A DNA stretch of 50,291 bases from Muricoccus harenae (GTDB taxonomy: Bacteria > Pseudomonadota > Alphaproteobacteria > Acetobacterales > Acetobacteraceae), in contig NZ_WWDL01000037.1 in NCBI RefSeq assembly GCF_009848505.1, positions 1 to 50,291 of the forward strand, read 5' to 3'. Positions 7,951 to 16,931 of the stretch are shown here, one piece after another. The notes under the pieces are model-generated. The model did no database searches. It was not told the DNA's origin and saw only the letters and a list, made by a program, of their open reading frames with translations. Each line of letters starts with the position of its first letter. Positions within the stretch are counted from its first letter, which is position 1. A program made the position numbers and the translations under genes.

Positions 7951-9158
7951 CTTTCTGCTTCACCTTTCCGACCGTCTGACCGGACAAGATCCGCGTATAC
8001 ACGCTCGAGTTTATCCACCACTTTCTGCCAGGTGAACTCGGCCTCGATCCGCGCTCGGTTCGCAGCTCCCATCCGCTTCTGCATGTCGGGCGCGGAGATG
8101 AGTTGGAGCAGGGCCTCTGCAAGCGCATCCGGGTCATTTTCCGGCACCTTGATGCCACCATCCTCCGCCAGAACGTAAGGCAATCCGCCAGTGTTGGTGA
8201 CCACCAACGGCTTCCCGCAGGCCATTCCTTCCAAAGCCGTGCCGCCCAGCGGCTCTCCGTGCGATGGCAGGCAGTAGATTGCGTGCCTTCGGAAGAGATC
8301 AGGTGCCTCGTAACGCGGTATGAAGCCCCGCATTGCGATTCGGTCGCGGCACGCCATGCCGGCAACGACACGCCGTACCTCATCCCAGTCTTCCCCTCTC
8401 CCCACGACGCTAAGAGAGGCATCCGGACAGGCCCGAGCAACCTTCTCAAAGGCCGCCAGCAACGTGAAGATGCCCTTCTTCCGCGTGACGCTGGTGTAGA
8501 AGAGGATGCTCGCCGGTCCATATGCGGATGGCTGCCCGGACGGTGAAAACATCACCGCGTCAACGCCGTGGTTCATTTGGACGATCTTGTGCTGAACTCG
8601 CCGGGGCGACGCGATCTGATCCATAGCGGCCGGCGTCGTGAGCAAGATCTTGCTCGCCTGCACCTGCTGAAGAAATGCTACAAACCGGCGTGCTTGGCGC
8701 TTGGCACGGCTTGCGAAGGAGCCGCCGTCCTCCTCGGGCCAGCGGGCAACATAGGTCCCTAACAGCGTAGGAAGGCCACAGCCTGCAAGGCCGAGTGACA
8801 GTCCAGCGTAAACCGGGTTCATTTGGTGAACAATGTGAATGGAGTTTGATCGCCGCAGCCGCGTGAGGAGCAGCCGCGCCCTGATCATGTACTCCACACG
8901 GCCAAGAATCTCAGGCAGGCCCGATCGCGCGATTGGATAGAGGGTCAAGCTGTCGGGGAACGGGCACAGGAGGTCAACTTCGCGGCAAGCGACATGCAAC
9001 CGGTAGCCGCGTCTCACAAGTTCCCGCAGGAAATCGCACGCCACAAGGCCATCACCGTTCAGGCGGTGGTCGGTGAGAAGATCCGACGGATGAAGAATAA
9101 ACACCACCGGCTTCTGCAACGCACTCGCCGCGGCATTCAATGACATGCCATCCATCAT
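7947..9158 (-). CDS. Glycosyltransferase family 4 protein
   Basis: 403 aa GT-B enzyme. The N-terminal Rossmann domain begins after VVFILHPSDLL. The C-terminal nucleotide-sugar domain carries the GT4 signature HGEPLGGTALEGMACGKPLV, containing the E-x7-E pattern that binds the donor. No membrane segment is seen, so it should work at the cytoplasmic face of the membrane on the lipid-linked oligosaccharide. The start overlaps the stop of the next upstream GT4 gene by 4 bp (9155-9158). A second ATG follows immediately. Donor sugar is unknown. Confidence 0.88.
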   Translation of the reverse strand: MMDGMSLNAAASALQKPVVFILHPSDLLTDHRLNGDGLVACDFLRELVRRGYRLHVACREVDLLCPFPDSLTLYPIARSGLPEILGRVEYMIRARLLLTRLRRSNSIHIVHQMNPVYAGLSLGLAGCGLPTLLGTYVARWPEEDGGSFASRAKRQARRFVAFLQQVQASKILLTTPAAMDQIASPRRVQHKIVQMNHGVDAVMFSPSGQPSAYGPASILFYTSVTRKKGIFTLLAAFEKVARACPDASLSVVGRGEDWDEVRRVVAGMACRDRIAMRGFIPRYEAPDLFRRHAIYCLPSHGEPLGGTALEGMACGKPLVVTNTGGLPYVLAEDGGIKVPENDPDALAEALLQLISAPDMQKRMGAANRARIEAEFTWQKVVDKLERVYADLVRSDGRKGEAER

Positions 9159-10510
9159 GACGTCAGCTTCTCAAGCTGCACATTCCAGCGCGCCGAAGGC
9201 AACACGCCCATTCTTAATTCCCGGTAGGCGGCATCTAATAGCCTTGCCGACTCAACGATATCGAAGGGTCCGCCAAGGAACCAGTGCCGCAAGTTCTCAA
9301 ACTGATTTTTACTTCGAGGGGGCAGATCAAGGAGGGCAGAAGCCCAAGCCTCGGCTCCGAGGCTCAGTGGCAATCTTCGCACTGCATCCCTCTTCACAAT
9401 AACTTCCGCTGTCACGCTGTCGGAGATGAGACAACTCAGTCCCGCCGCCTGTGCCTCAACGGCCGCCAGGGCAAGCCCCTCGTAAAGAGACGGAAGGATG
9501 AAGCTGTCCATCGCGCTGAGAAGATGGAGCGGCACGGTCCTGCAGTCCCGAACGATGGTGATGTGGGACGCGAGGCCAAGCCGTTCCGCCCGCTGCGTTA
9601 CAGACGCGAGGTCGGGACCGTCCCCGATAAGGAGAAAATGAACATCAGGCCGCATCGCGATCACTCGCTCCGCCACTTCGAGCAGGAAGTGCTGATTCTT
9701 CTGCGCGTGGAAGCGCCCTATGTGGCCGACAACTCTGCGACACCCAGGAATTCCGAGACGCTGCCTCAGTGCCGGGTCAGCCGTACGGTCGAAGGCGCTG
9801 AAGTCGATGCCGCAATAGAGCATCCTCCATCGGCCCTCCCCCGCCCAGGTGGGACCGAACATCGAGACGGCGGCTCTATCGCTCACCGCAAAGCCGGCGT
9901 CGGCGCAACTGCGGATTGCCCAGTTTCCGACGGCAGCATATGCCCTATACGCGATGCCGGCCGAGGCTAAGACAGGCTGTATATCGGTGTGGCTGTGCGC
10001 CAGCACCTTCTTCACTCCAAGAGCCCGCGCGAGCAGCATGACGAAGCCGTGAAAATGCGTCCCATGTGTATGCAGCAGGTCATACGGCCCATGCGCCCGG
10101 ATCAATCGGCGGAGGTTGTATGCGAAGCGCACAGGATTGCTGTGTCCGGGGCAGGCCAGGACCGTCGCGCCTGCCGCACGGAACTCTTCAGTGAAGGCCT
10201 GCTCATCCTCCGTCCAGACAAGCACATGATGCTCGTACACTTCCGGGTCGAGGTGACGGATCGTCTGATAGAGCCAGGTCTCAATTCCACCACGGAGCAA
10301 ATGCCCGACGCTATGGAGAACCCGGATGCGCTGTGGTCGCGTCCGCAGGTTCTGCGGGGTGTCTACCCAATCAGCATGAGACGCCTCTTTCCCCAGGGCG
10401 TCTCGGGGATCGTGCAGGGCTTGGCTGTCCATCCGGACATCAGTCAGGGGCCCGTCACGATCCTGGCCTGGGCAATGATGCTCTACAGTATCGGCCGGAT
10501 TGCGCGTCAT
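9155..10510 (-). CDS. Glycosyltransferase family 4 (EpsF-like)
   Basis: 451 aa. A hydrophilic N-terminal extension of about 60 residues precedes the GT-B core, which starts at RIRVLHSVGHLLRGGIETW. Within it LLHTHGTHFHGF and HSHTD are typical of EpsF-type GT4 enzymes. The C-terminal domain has VGHIGRFHAQKNQHFL and the donor-binding E-x7-E run SLYEGLALAAVEAQAAG. It overlaps both the polymerase gene upstream and the next GT4 downstream by 4 bp. The long N-terminal extension may mean the true start is an internal codon, but the 4-bp overlap favours 10510. Confidence 0.87.
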   Translation of the reverse strand: MTRNPADTVEHHCPGQDRDGPLTDVRMDSQALHDPRDALGKEASHADWVDTPQNLRTRPQRIRVLHSVGHLLRGGIETWLYQTIRHLDPEVYEHHVLVWTEDEQAFTEEFRAAGATVLACPGHSNPVRFAYNLRRLIRAHGPYDLLHTHGTHFHGFVMLLARALGVKKVLAHSHTDIQPVLASAGIAYRAYAAVGNWAIRSCADAGFAVSDRAAVSMFGPTWAGEGRWRMLYCGIDFSAFDRTADPALRQRLGIPGCRRVVGHIGRFHAQKNQHFLLEVAERVIAMRPDVHFLLIGDGPDLASVTQRAERLGLASHITIVRDCRTVPLHLLSAMDSFILPSLYEGLALAAVEAQAAGLSCLISDSVTAEVIVKRDAVRRLPLSLGAEAWASALLDLPPRSKNQFENLRHWFLGGPFDIVESARLLDAAYRELRMGVLPSARWNVQLEKLTS

Positions 10511-12057
10511 GCGGAGAGTTCCCGGTTCTCAGGCAGCATTCGTGATCCCGCAGGCCGCAACATTTGCCGGGAGCGGGATGTCCTGCCGTGGCTGAGGCTG
10601 GTGGACAAAGCGGCTCCCAGCAAAAGCCATCCGAGGAAGCCTGCTTCGGCCACATGAATCGACCCCAGAGGCAGCTGGATGAAGCATGCGACAGCGGCCG
10701 CGGGAAAGATGGTGCTGCTGATGCCCCCCCCGGACCGGCGCAGGATCATGGTCACGATGAGTGATCCTAGACCGACGAGATAGAGTAGCCCGCCGAAGAG
10801 ACCGAAGGAGCGCGCGATATCAAGGATGCCGCTGTCCAGCGCAGCGGCTTTCTGCCCGGCGATCGCCGACAGATAGTTTACCCCGAAGCCGGTGCCGAGG
10901 AGCGGCTCGTCCGCTTCGGTGAAGAAGCGGACATACTGTGTCAGCCGCTCCGCGCCACTCGCATCGGCTTCAAGCTCACCGAGGGAGTTGAAGCGGCGCA
11001 TTAGCACGTACTGGATCTCCGGAACGAGTGCGAGAGCGCTGAGCCCTACCACCGCAATCCCCGCGCTCACTGCGATCTTGAACTGCGTGCCCGGTGTGCC
11101 CCACAGGAAGATGAGAAAGAGGCCGACGCATGTCGCGGCCCAGAGCGTCCTGTATTGGCATAGGGCCAGGCACAACACGCACGGGAGGAGCAAGGCCCAC
11201 GAAAGTTGCGCTCTCCGCCCGACGCTGACCAGCACGCTCGCCATGAGGAACGCGGCCAGGGATCCCGGTGACTGCATCGGGCCGAAGACTCGCAGCCCGA
11301 ACGGCTGCGGCACTCCAATGGAGTCGAAACCGAGCTGCCGAACGTTGATGACCCATTCGGCGTCCCAGGGTAGCGGGCTCATAAACTGCCAGACCCCGTA
11401 CAAGGCCATCAGCGGGCCCGCCACCACCAGCGCGGTCAGTATCACCTTGCGCGTCTCGGCGGCCGCCTCCCGGCGCAATGCAAGGAAGTGGACGGCGATC
11501 AGCGGTCCGACCGACCACTTCAGCAAGTCGGTGATACCCAGGCCCAGCCGACCCTGCAGCACCGCGAGGACGGCCCCGTAGAAGATGGTCCCAAGCACGA
11601 AGAGAAGGGAAACAGAGCAAGGATTCCGGCCCGTGCCGAGATACCGCAGCGCCGAGCCTCCCGCGAGCAGGCAGGCGACGTAAGGCGCAAGAAGTACGGT
11701 GCTGGAGACCTGGAATCCGGCTTGATAATCGGTCAGCCGCCGCACGAGTGCGCAGGCGCAGAATAGCCACAGGCAGTAGCCGACATACCAGGGCGACCGC
11801 TTGATGTAGAGCAAACTCCCAACGAAAAGGGCCAGCGCTGGATACAGCAGGCGATTGGCGGCCGCGAAACCCGCTGCGCTGAGGAGAAGCGGTATGCCGA
11901 GCGCGGCGAAGGCCGAAAGGATGGCGCCCGGACTCAGGAGGGCCGGGCTTTCCCAGGGCAGGGTCCAACTTCGCGACGGTGGAGGGCCAGCGTTCCGCAT
12001 CATCCACGTCCACTTCGCTGATCTACGGAGCTCACAGCCGCGCCACTCCACGAACAT
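10507..12057 (-). CDS. Wzy-like O-antigen/EPS polymerase
   Basis: 516 aa (or 498 from the double ATG at 12003/12000) with 10-12 predicted transmembrane helices and a large periplasmic loop in the middle. This is the O-antigen ligase/polymerase architecture (Wzy_C/PF04932-like). Recognisable pieces are the WQFMSPLPW loop, QYRTLWAATCVGLFLIFLWG, and the late GTGFGVNYLS loop followed by DSGILDIARSFGLFGGLLYL. It would polymerise flipped repeat units in the periplasm. The ORF start overlaps the flippase stop by 26 bp. The internal methionines would leave a 28-bp gap and are equally plausible. Confidence 0.8.
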   Translation of the reverse strand: MFVEWRGCELRRSAKWTWMMRNAGPPPSRSWTLPWESPALLSPGAILSAFAALGIPLLLSAAGFAAANRLLYPALALFVGSLLYIKRSPWYVGYCLWLFCACALVRRLTDYQAGFQVSSTVLLAPYVACLLAGGSALRYLGTGRNPCSVSLLFVLGTIFYGAVLAVLQGRLGLGITDLLKWSVGPLIAVHFLALRREAAAETRKVILTALVVAGPLMALYGVWQFMSPLPWDAEWVINVRQLGFDSIGVPQPFGLRVFGPMQSPGSLAAFLMASVLVSVGRRAQLSWALLLPCVLCLALCQYRTLWAATCVGLFLIFLWGTPGTQFKIAVSAGIAVVGLSALALVPEIQYVLMRRFNSLGELEADASGAERLTQYVRFFTEADEPLLGTGFGVNYLSAIAGQKAAALDSGILDIARSFGLFGGLLYLVGLGSLIVTMILRRSGGGISSTIFPAAAVACFIQLPLGSIHVAEAGFLGWLLLGAALSTSLSHGRTSRSRQMLRPAGSRMLPENRELSA

Positions 12058-13477
12058 AGCCTAAGAGCTCGGCCCTGATGGGCGAGAGGGTTGGCCTGGG
12101 AAGCTGGAGTGCGCCAGGGAGGGCAACGAGAAGCATAGCCAGCCGCAGTGATGATGACAGCAGAATCGCCAGCGCCGCTCCGGGGGCGCCGAGGAGTGGA
12201 ACGAGCGTCAGGAGGGCGGTGCAGAGGACCACGAAGGAGACGAGCTGCGCGAGGGAGGTGAAGCCCGGCCTTCCCATGGCCATGTAAAGCTGCGCCGTTA
12301 CCTGGGAGAGGCAGGCGACCGCAGCCTCCAGAACCAGAATCATGAAGATGGGCTGCGCCGCGGAAAAGTCCTTCCCGTAAAGGACCGACAGAACGAAACC
12401 GCCCAGCGCCCATGCGGCAATGCCCGCGACAGTGAGGAGGCAGAGGACTAGGCGAAACATCCGCTGGTAGAGGGCACTGGCAGCTGCGGGCGACTGCCCC
12501 GCCAGTGCAGGAAGCGCCACGGCGCTGACCGCCGTCTGCACCACAACCAGCATGCGGGAAAGGCTGAACGCCACGACGTAAAGGCCGAACGCCTCGGCGG
12601 GCAGCAGGACGAGCAGCACGAGCCGGTCCATATGCGCGACCATCGTACCCAGGATGCTTCCGCCTGCGGCACGCGCCATGAAGGAGCCGAGCGGTCGGAA
12701 GAAGCGCGTTGCTCCGCGGAGGGTCACTTGGCCGAAAGAGAAGAGGTAAATGGCAACCCCGATGAAACAGATCGCCGTTGCAAGCCACAGGCAGAACACG
12801 GCTCGTGTTGCGTCAAGCGGAGCCCAGAGCGTCGCGAGAATAAGTCCGGCGCAGTACAGCGCCGGATCCGCCCACGCGGCCAGGTTGAAGCTGCTGAAGC
12901 GGCCAAAGGCGGTGAGGGCGCTCCTTATCAAGAGGATGAGCAGGCAAAGGATGGTCACCGCGGCGGCAACGGGCGCCAGACTGACCAGATCGTCCGAGTA
13001 GCGCTCCCCCAACACGAGTGGCATCAGCGTGAAGGTCGTGGCTGCACCCACTCCGCCCAGCAGTAGCCCGACGGTCAAAGCGGCGCCGAGAACCGCGCCC
13101 CGATCCTCGCTCTTCGCACTCCGTATCTGGTGCACAAGCGCAGCGGAAAGCCCGGAAGCCACGAGCGCGGCCACGAAAGGCGGCCAGATGGAGAGAGCCG
13201 CAAGCTGGCCGCGCCCTTCCGGCCCAAGCAGCCGCGCCGTCAGAACACCCGTCGCCAAGTTGAGGACCAACACGAAGACCTGCGTCGTCAATGTCTGTGC
13301 GAAGGCGAAGCCAGTCCCCTGACCGCGGAGAATACCTCGGCCGAGGCGCGCAAACCGCCCTCCGAGTTGGAGCGCAACCGCAGCCATGACCGTCCGGGCA
13401 GCCCGAATGCCTTCCGGCTGCCGGACTATCTTCAGGAAGATAGAGCGCGTGCGTGGCGGCATGGCCTCTCTCTCCAT
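12032..13477 (-). CDS. Wzx-like polysaccharide flippase
   Basis: 481 aa, strongly hydrophobic with about 12-14 helices. It is of the MATE/MOP superfamily polysaccharide transporter type. After a basic N-terminus the first helix pair reads FAFAQTLTTQVFVLVLNLATGVLTARLLGPEGRGQL; the A-R-x-L-G-P-E-G-R-G block is a standard feature of these flippases. It would move undecaprenyl-PP-linked repeat units across the inner membrane. It starts 3 bp after the stop of the wzc-like gene. Its place between the co-polymerase and the polymerase completes the Wzx/Wzy module. Confidence 0.85.
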   Translation of the reverse strand: MEREAMPPRTRSIFLKIVRQPEGIRAARTVMAAVALQLGGRFARLGRGILRGQGTGFAFAQTLTTQVFVLVLNLATGVLTARLLGPEGRGQLAALSIWPPFVAALVASGLSAALVHQIRSAKSEDRGAVLGAALTVGLLLGGVGAATTFTLMPLVLGERYSDDLVSLAPVAAAVTILCLLILLIRSALTAFGRFSSFNLAAWADPALYCAGLILATLWAPLDATRAVFCLWLATAICFIGVAIYLFSFGQVTLRGATRFFRPLGSFMARAAGGSILGTMVAHMDRLVLLVLLPAEAFGLYVVAFSLSRMLVVVQTAVSAVALPALAGQSPAAASALYQRMFRLVLCLLTVAGIAAWALGGFVLSVLYGKDFSAAQPIFMILVLEAAVACLSQVTAQLYMAMGRPGFTSLAQLVSFVVLCTALLTLVPLLGAPGAALAILLSSSLRLAMLLVALPGALQLPRPTLSPIRAELLGYVRGVARL

Positions 13478-13480
13478 GCA

Positions 13481-15658
13481 CTACGCTCTTGATTGGCTGA
13501 TCTTGAGGACTGTCCGCGGGTAACCGATCAGTCCCGCGTTCCGCGGATCGGCGGCGTTGAGAACCAAACCTGCCAAGGGGAGCCGCGCCGTCCGGAAGGC
13601 CTTGATTACAGATGCAGCGGCGCTTGCGGGCGTCGTCTCCGCCTTCAACACCAGCAGTGTCTCGTCCGCGACGCGGCCGACCACCATCGCATCAGCCACC
13701 GCGCTGAACGGTGCCGTGTCGAGGATGATGTGGTCGTACTTCATGCGGGCCTCGGCCAGCAGGGATTCCAGCCGCGCCGGCACGAGCAGATCCTGCGGTG
13801 CGACAGCATCGCCCTTTGCCGCCAAGATCCGAAGTGACGAGGCCGGGTCACGCATCACGGCAAGCGCCAGCGGCACCTCACCCTCTAAAACATCGGATGT
13901 GCTGAACTCAGGCGGCTCCCGAAATAGAACTTGCGCAAGCCTTCCCTGGCGCAGATCGGCGTCGATCAACAGAACGCGAAAACCCGATCCGGCAAGGCTG
14001 CGGCCGAGCGCCAGTGCAACGCTTGTCTTGCCCTCGCCGGGAAGGGCGGAGGTAACCGACAGCACCGCCGGCATGCCACCCTGCCGCGTCCCAAGCATGC
14101 TGCGCAGTCTGTGGACAGCCTCCGCCGCAAGGGATCTCGGGTCGGATACCACTTGGCCAGCAAGGGCGAGAGGGCCGCGTGGGGCTCTTGGCAGCGCTGC
14201 GAGGACTGGCAGCCCCATCTCCATCTCCGTCTCCTCAATGGTACCGAACCCCTTTCGGCGCCGATCAAGCAGGAGGGAAAGCACCCCTCCGGTGACACCA
14301 GAGACGACGATGGCCACGGCCAGGAAGAGCTTCTTGTTCGGAAAGGCCGGAACCAGCGGCGGTACCGCACGCGAACTGAGCTGCGCATCAGCCTGCTGAA
14401 TGCCGACCTGGGTTGCCACCTGCTTCTGGCGTGCCAGGAGGCTCTCGTAGAGGGACCGGGTCGCGGCGGCCTCACGCTCGATGTCCCGAAGCCCGGCGGC
14501 GTCACGCTCCGACTCCGCCAAACGCAGCTCCAGCCTGGATATGATTTGCCTCAACTCAGCCTCGCGGGTCTGCGCAATAGCCGCCTCAGCCGCGATGCTA
14601 CCGAGGATGGCTGTGCGTTCGGCCTCAATCTGTCGCCTGCTCTCGGCAATCTGCTCCCGCAGCGGCACGGCAAAAGGATGATTCGGACCCGACATGCCTG
14701 CGAGCTCGGCGAGGCGCTGACGCGCCGACATCTCCTGCTCGCGCATTCTCGCGATCACGGAAGAGCCCACGATCTCCGGTATGCTCGAGCTCCTGGACGG
14801 GTCCCGCGCCTGCTGGAGGCGGGCCTGCTTGATCGCAAGATCGGCCCTGGCTCGGGTCAGCTCAACCAGCGCCTCCGCTAGCTGCTGCTGAGCAACGGAG
14901 TTAGCTCCACGCCCGGAATCAATCATGAAGAGGCCATGACGTTCACGATAGGCCTGCACTGCCTGCTCCCATTGACGAACCCGCTCGGACAGCGCCGCGA
15001 CTTCGCGGTCCAACCATGAAGTTGCACTGGCAAGTGCCTGGTCCTTCGTGGCGCGTTGACGCGCGATATATGTCTCCACATGGCGATTGGCGATGAAGGC
15101 AGCAAAGTCTCGGTCGGCCGCGTCGAAGGAAACGGTGATTACGTAGGACCGGGCATCACTAAAGACGGTCAGCCGCGACCGGTAGGCGGCGACCGTCTGA
15201 TGGATCAGCTGCTCCGGGCTGGGCGGCTCATCGGAGTCCGCACGACGAAGCCCAAGGGCAGCCATCGCCCGGTGCATCAACGAGGGCCTGGAAGCAAACT
15301 CCTCATTCTCGGCGAGATTCAGCTCCGTGACGACCTGCCGCGCAATGCTGTCGCTAGCCAGCACCTCCACCTCGGTCCTGACGTAGCTGGAGTCCATCGG
15401 TGTGCTCAGCTGCGAGACAGGTGTGCTCACCTCGGCAAACCGGATCTGTCGCGTGTCGAGCGTGACCAGCGCTGTTGCGCGGTAACGCGGCTGTAGGCTG
15501 AAAATGAGCACCGTCGAGACGGCCACCAGAAGCAGCATCCACGTCGCCAAAAACCAGCGATGCCGCCAAAGGACGCTCCACAACGCTCCAAGCGACATCT
15601 CCGACGCTGGAGCCATGTCACGGGATGCTGCCGAGCTGGAAACCAGAGCAGCCCTCAT
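13481..15658 (-). CDS. Wzc/GumC-type polysaccharide co-polymerase with BY-kinase domain
   Basis: 725 aa inner-membrane protein. A Wzz domain begins with a helix near 37-55 (WFLATWMLLLVAVSTVLIF). A long periplasmic coiled-coil region follows (about 200-420), then the GNVR-type VPPLVPAFPNKK before the second helix. The cytoplasmic kinase domain has Walker A LPGEGKTS, Walker A' LLIDADLR and Walker B HIILDTAP. It controls chain length and export in Wzy-dependent systems. The C-terminus has a single Tyr (GYPRT) and no Tyr-rich cluster, unusual for a BY-kinase. The gene begins 22 bp after the stop of the GT4 gene. Confidence 0.9.
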   Translation of the reverse strand: MRAALVSSSAASRDMAPASEMSLGALWSVLWRHRWFLATWMLLLVAVSTVLIFSLQPRYRATALVTLDTRQIRFAEVSTPVSQLSTPMDSSYVRTEVEVLASDSIARQVVTELNLAENEEFASRPSLMHRAMAALGLRRADSDEPPSPEQLIHQTVAAYRSRLTVFSDARSYVITVSFDAADRDFAAFIANRHVETYIARQRATKDQALASATSWLDREVAALSERVRQWEQAVQAYRERHGLFMIDSGRGANSVAQQQLAEALVELTRARADLAIKQARLQQARDPSRSSSIPEIVGSSVIARMREQEMSARQRLAELAGMSGPNHPFAVPLREQIAESRRQIEAERTAILGSIAAEAAIAQTREAELRQIISRLELRLAESERDAAGLRDIEREAAATRSLYESLLARQKQVATQVGIQQADAQLSSRAVPPLVPAFPNKKLFLAVAIVVSGVTGGVLSLLLDRRRKGFGTIEETEMEMGLPVLAALPRAPRGPLALAGQVVSDPRSLAAEAVHRLRSMLGTRQGGMPAVLSVTSALPGEGKTSVALALGRSLAGSGFRVLLIDADLRQGRLAQVLFREPPEFSTSDVLEGEVPLALAVMRDPASSLRILAAKGDAVAPQDLLVPARLESLLAEARMKYDHIILDTAPFSAVADAMVVGRVADETLLVLKAETTPASAAASVIKAFRTARLPLAGLVLNAADPRNAGLIGYPRTVLKISQSRA

Positions 15659-15680
15659 GATGCAACCTCCTCGCCAATCG

Positions 15681-16931
15681 TCATGCGCCGCTCCGCCAGT
15701 GGTGGAGAATGGGGGAGCGCCGCCGCTCGTCAGTCGTGATGCTGTGCGCCGGCCGCGGGCCCGCTAGGGCGGTGGCGTGCGCCTGCGCCAGATCCTTCCA
15801 GAAGCGGTCAATTCCGAAGTGGCGGCGCGCGTGTTCCAGCGCTGCGGCACTTACCGCCTCATAAGCCGTTGGACAAAGCAGCCGCCGGAGGGCGTCACGA
15901 AACTGCTCAGCCCCCGCTGCATGTGCCCCAAGGCTTGGATCGGGGATCATCTCGAGGGCACCACCCGCGGGATAGCCGATTGCCGGGATCCCCCGCAGCA
16001 TTGCCTCCATGATGACACGCGGCCCGACCTCCGGGTGAACGGATGGAGCGACGAGGATGTCGATCTCGTGGAAGGGATCGGCCTCCGCTCCTCGCCATTC
16101 CTCGACCCGGCACCGACCGGCCGAAACAAGCCGCTCGATCTGAGGCTGCAGGGCCGCCCAATACGCCTCGCCTTCTGGGTCAACCCGCCCCCTCAGGAGC
16201 AGTTTGGCTGCGGGAAACTCTTCTGCAGCTGCCTCGAACCAGTCGAGGAGGAGATGCGTGCCCTTGAAGCGATGGAACCGGCCGAGGAATCCGATGACGG
16301 GTCGAGCGGGGAGGGTCCTCCGCTGCAGGGCTGCCTCCATGTTCACCCCTTGCCGCAGGAGTGAGATGCGTGAAGATCGCCCGTCATGCTGCGGGAAGCA
16401 AATTGAGGATGCCGCGATGGTATGCCCGGCGAGCGAGTGCAGAACCGACCAGATGACCTGTTCAGAGCGTGAGAACGGAACATCATGCATGTGGATCACG
16501 GACCGGGTGCCGTGTAGCAACCGCGCCAAGCATGCGCCGACATGGACCTTCAAGCCGTTTGCATGGACTAGGTCGGCTTTCGTGCCCCGCGCGAGGTCAG
16601 CGAGCTGTCGTGCCAGCAGCAATGTATCGCGGCCGACCCGCAACACCTGCCCGAGTTGGAGGGGCCGTTGGACGGCACTGACGTGACCAAGCGAATAGAA
16701 GTGCACGGGAACTCCCGCGGCGGTCGCGCAATCCGCCAGGGCGCCGGGGCCGGGGACTGCGAGTGCAGCCTGAACAAATGGACTGCGGACCATGTCGAGC
16801 AAGACAGCTTCGGCGCCGCCCTTCATCTCGGCTACGGCCGAGACATAGAGGACCCTTGGACGCCCGGCATCGGCGCTCTGTATCTCTCCAGATCCGTTCC
16901 GGCCGGTGAGCTGCCGCATTTGGTGACTCAT
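15681..16931 (-). CDS. Glycosyltransferase family 4 protein
   Basis: 416 aa GT-B protein. The acceptor domain starts RVLYVSAVAEMKGGAEAVLL with the GGAE phosphate/donor loop. DLVHANGLKVHV and HMHDVPFSR follow. The C-terminal domain contains VIGFLGRFHRFKGTHLLLDW and APSVHPEVGPRVIMEAMLRGIPAI, the GT4 E-x7-E region. No transmembrane helix is seen. It overlaps the start of the co-polymerase unit closely and its own start overlaps the upstream GT4 stop (ATGA at 16928-16931). It adds one sugar of the EPS repeat; which sugar is not known. Confidence 0.87.
   Translation of the reverse strand: MSHQMRQLTGRNGSGEIQSADAGRPRVLYVSAVAEMKGGAEAVLLDMVRSPFVQAALAVPGPGALADCATAAGVPVHFYSLGHVSAVQRPLQLGQVLRVGRDTLLLARQLADLARGTKADLVHANGLKVHVGACLARLLHGTRSVIHMHDVPFSRSEQVIWSVLHSLAGHTIAASSICFPQHDGRSSRISLLRQGVNMEAALQRRTLPARPVIGFLGRFHRFKGTHLLLDWFEAAAEEFPAAKLLLRGRVDPEGEAYWAALQPQIERLVSAGRCRVEEWRGAEADPFHEIDILVAPSVHPEVGPRVIMEAMLRGIPAIGYPAGGALEMIPDPSLGAHAAGAEQFRDALRRLLCPTAYEAVSAAALEHARRHFGIDRFWKDLAQAHATALAGPRPAHSITTDERRRSPILHHWRSGA

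Noticed and set aside
7631-8521. 296-codon minus-strand open frame
   Set aside because: It overlaps the end of the acyltransferase and the start of the GT4 gene in another frame and has Arg/Ser-rich shadow composition.
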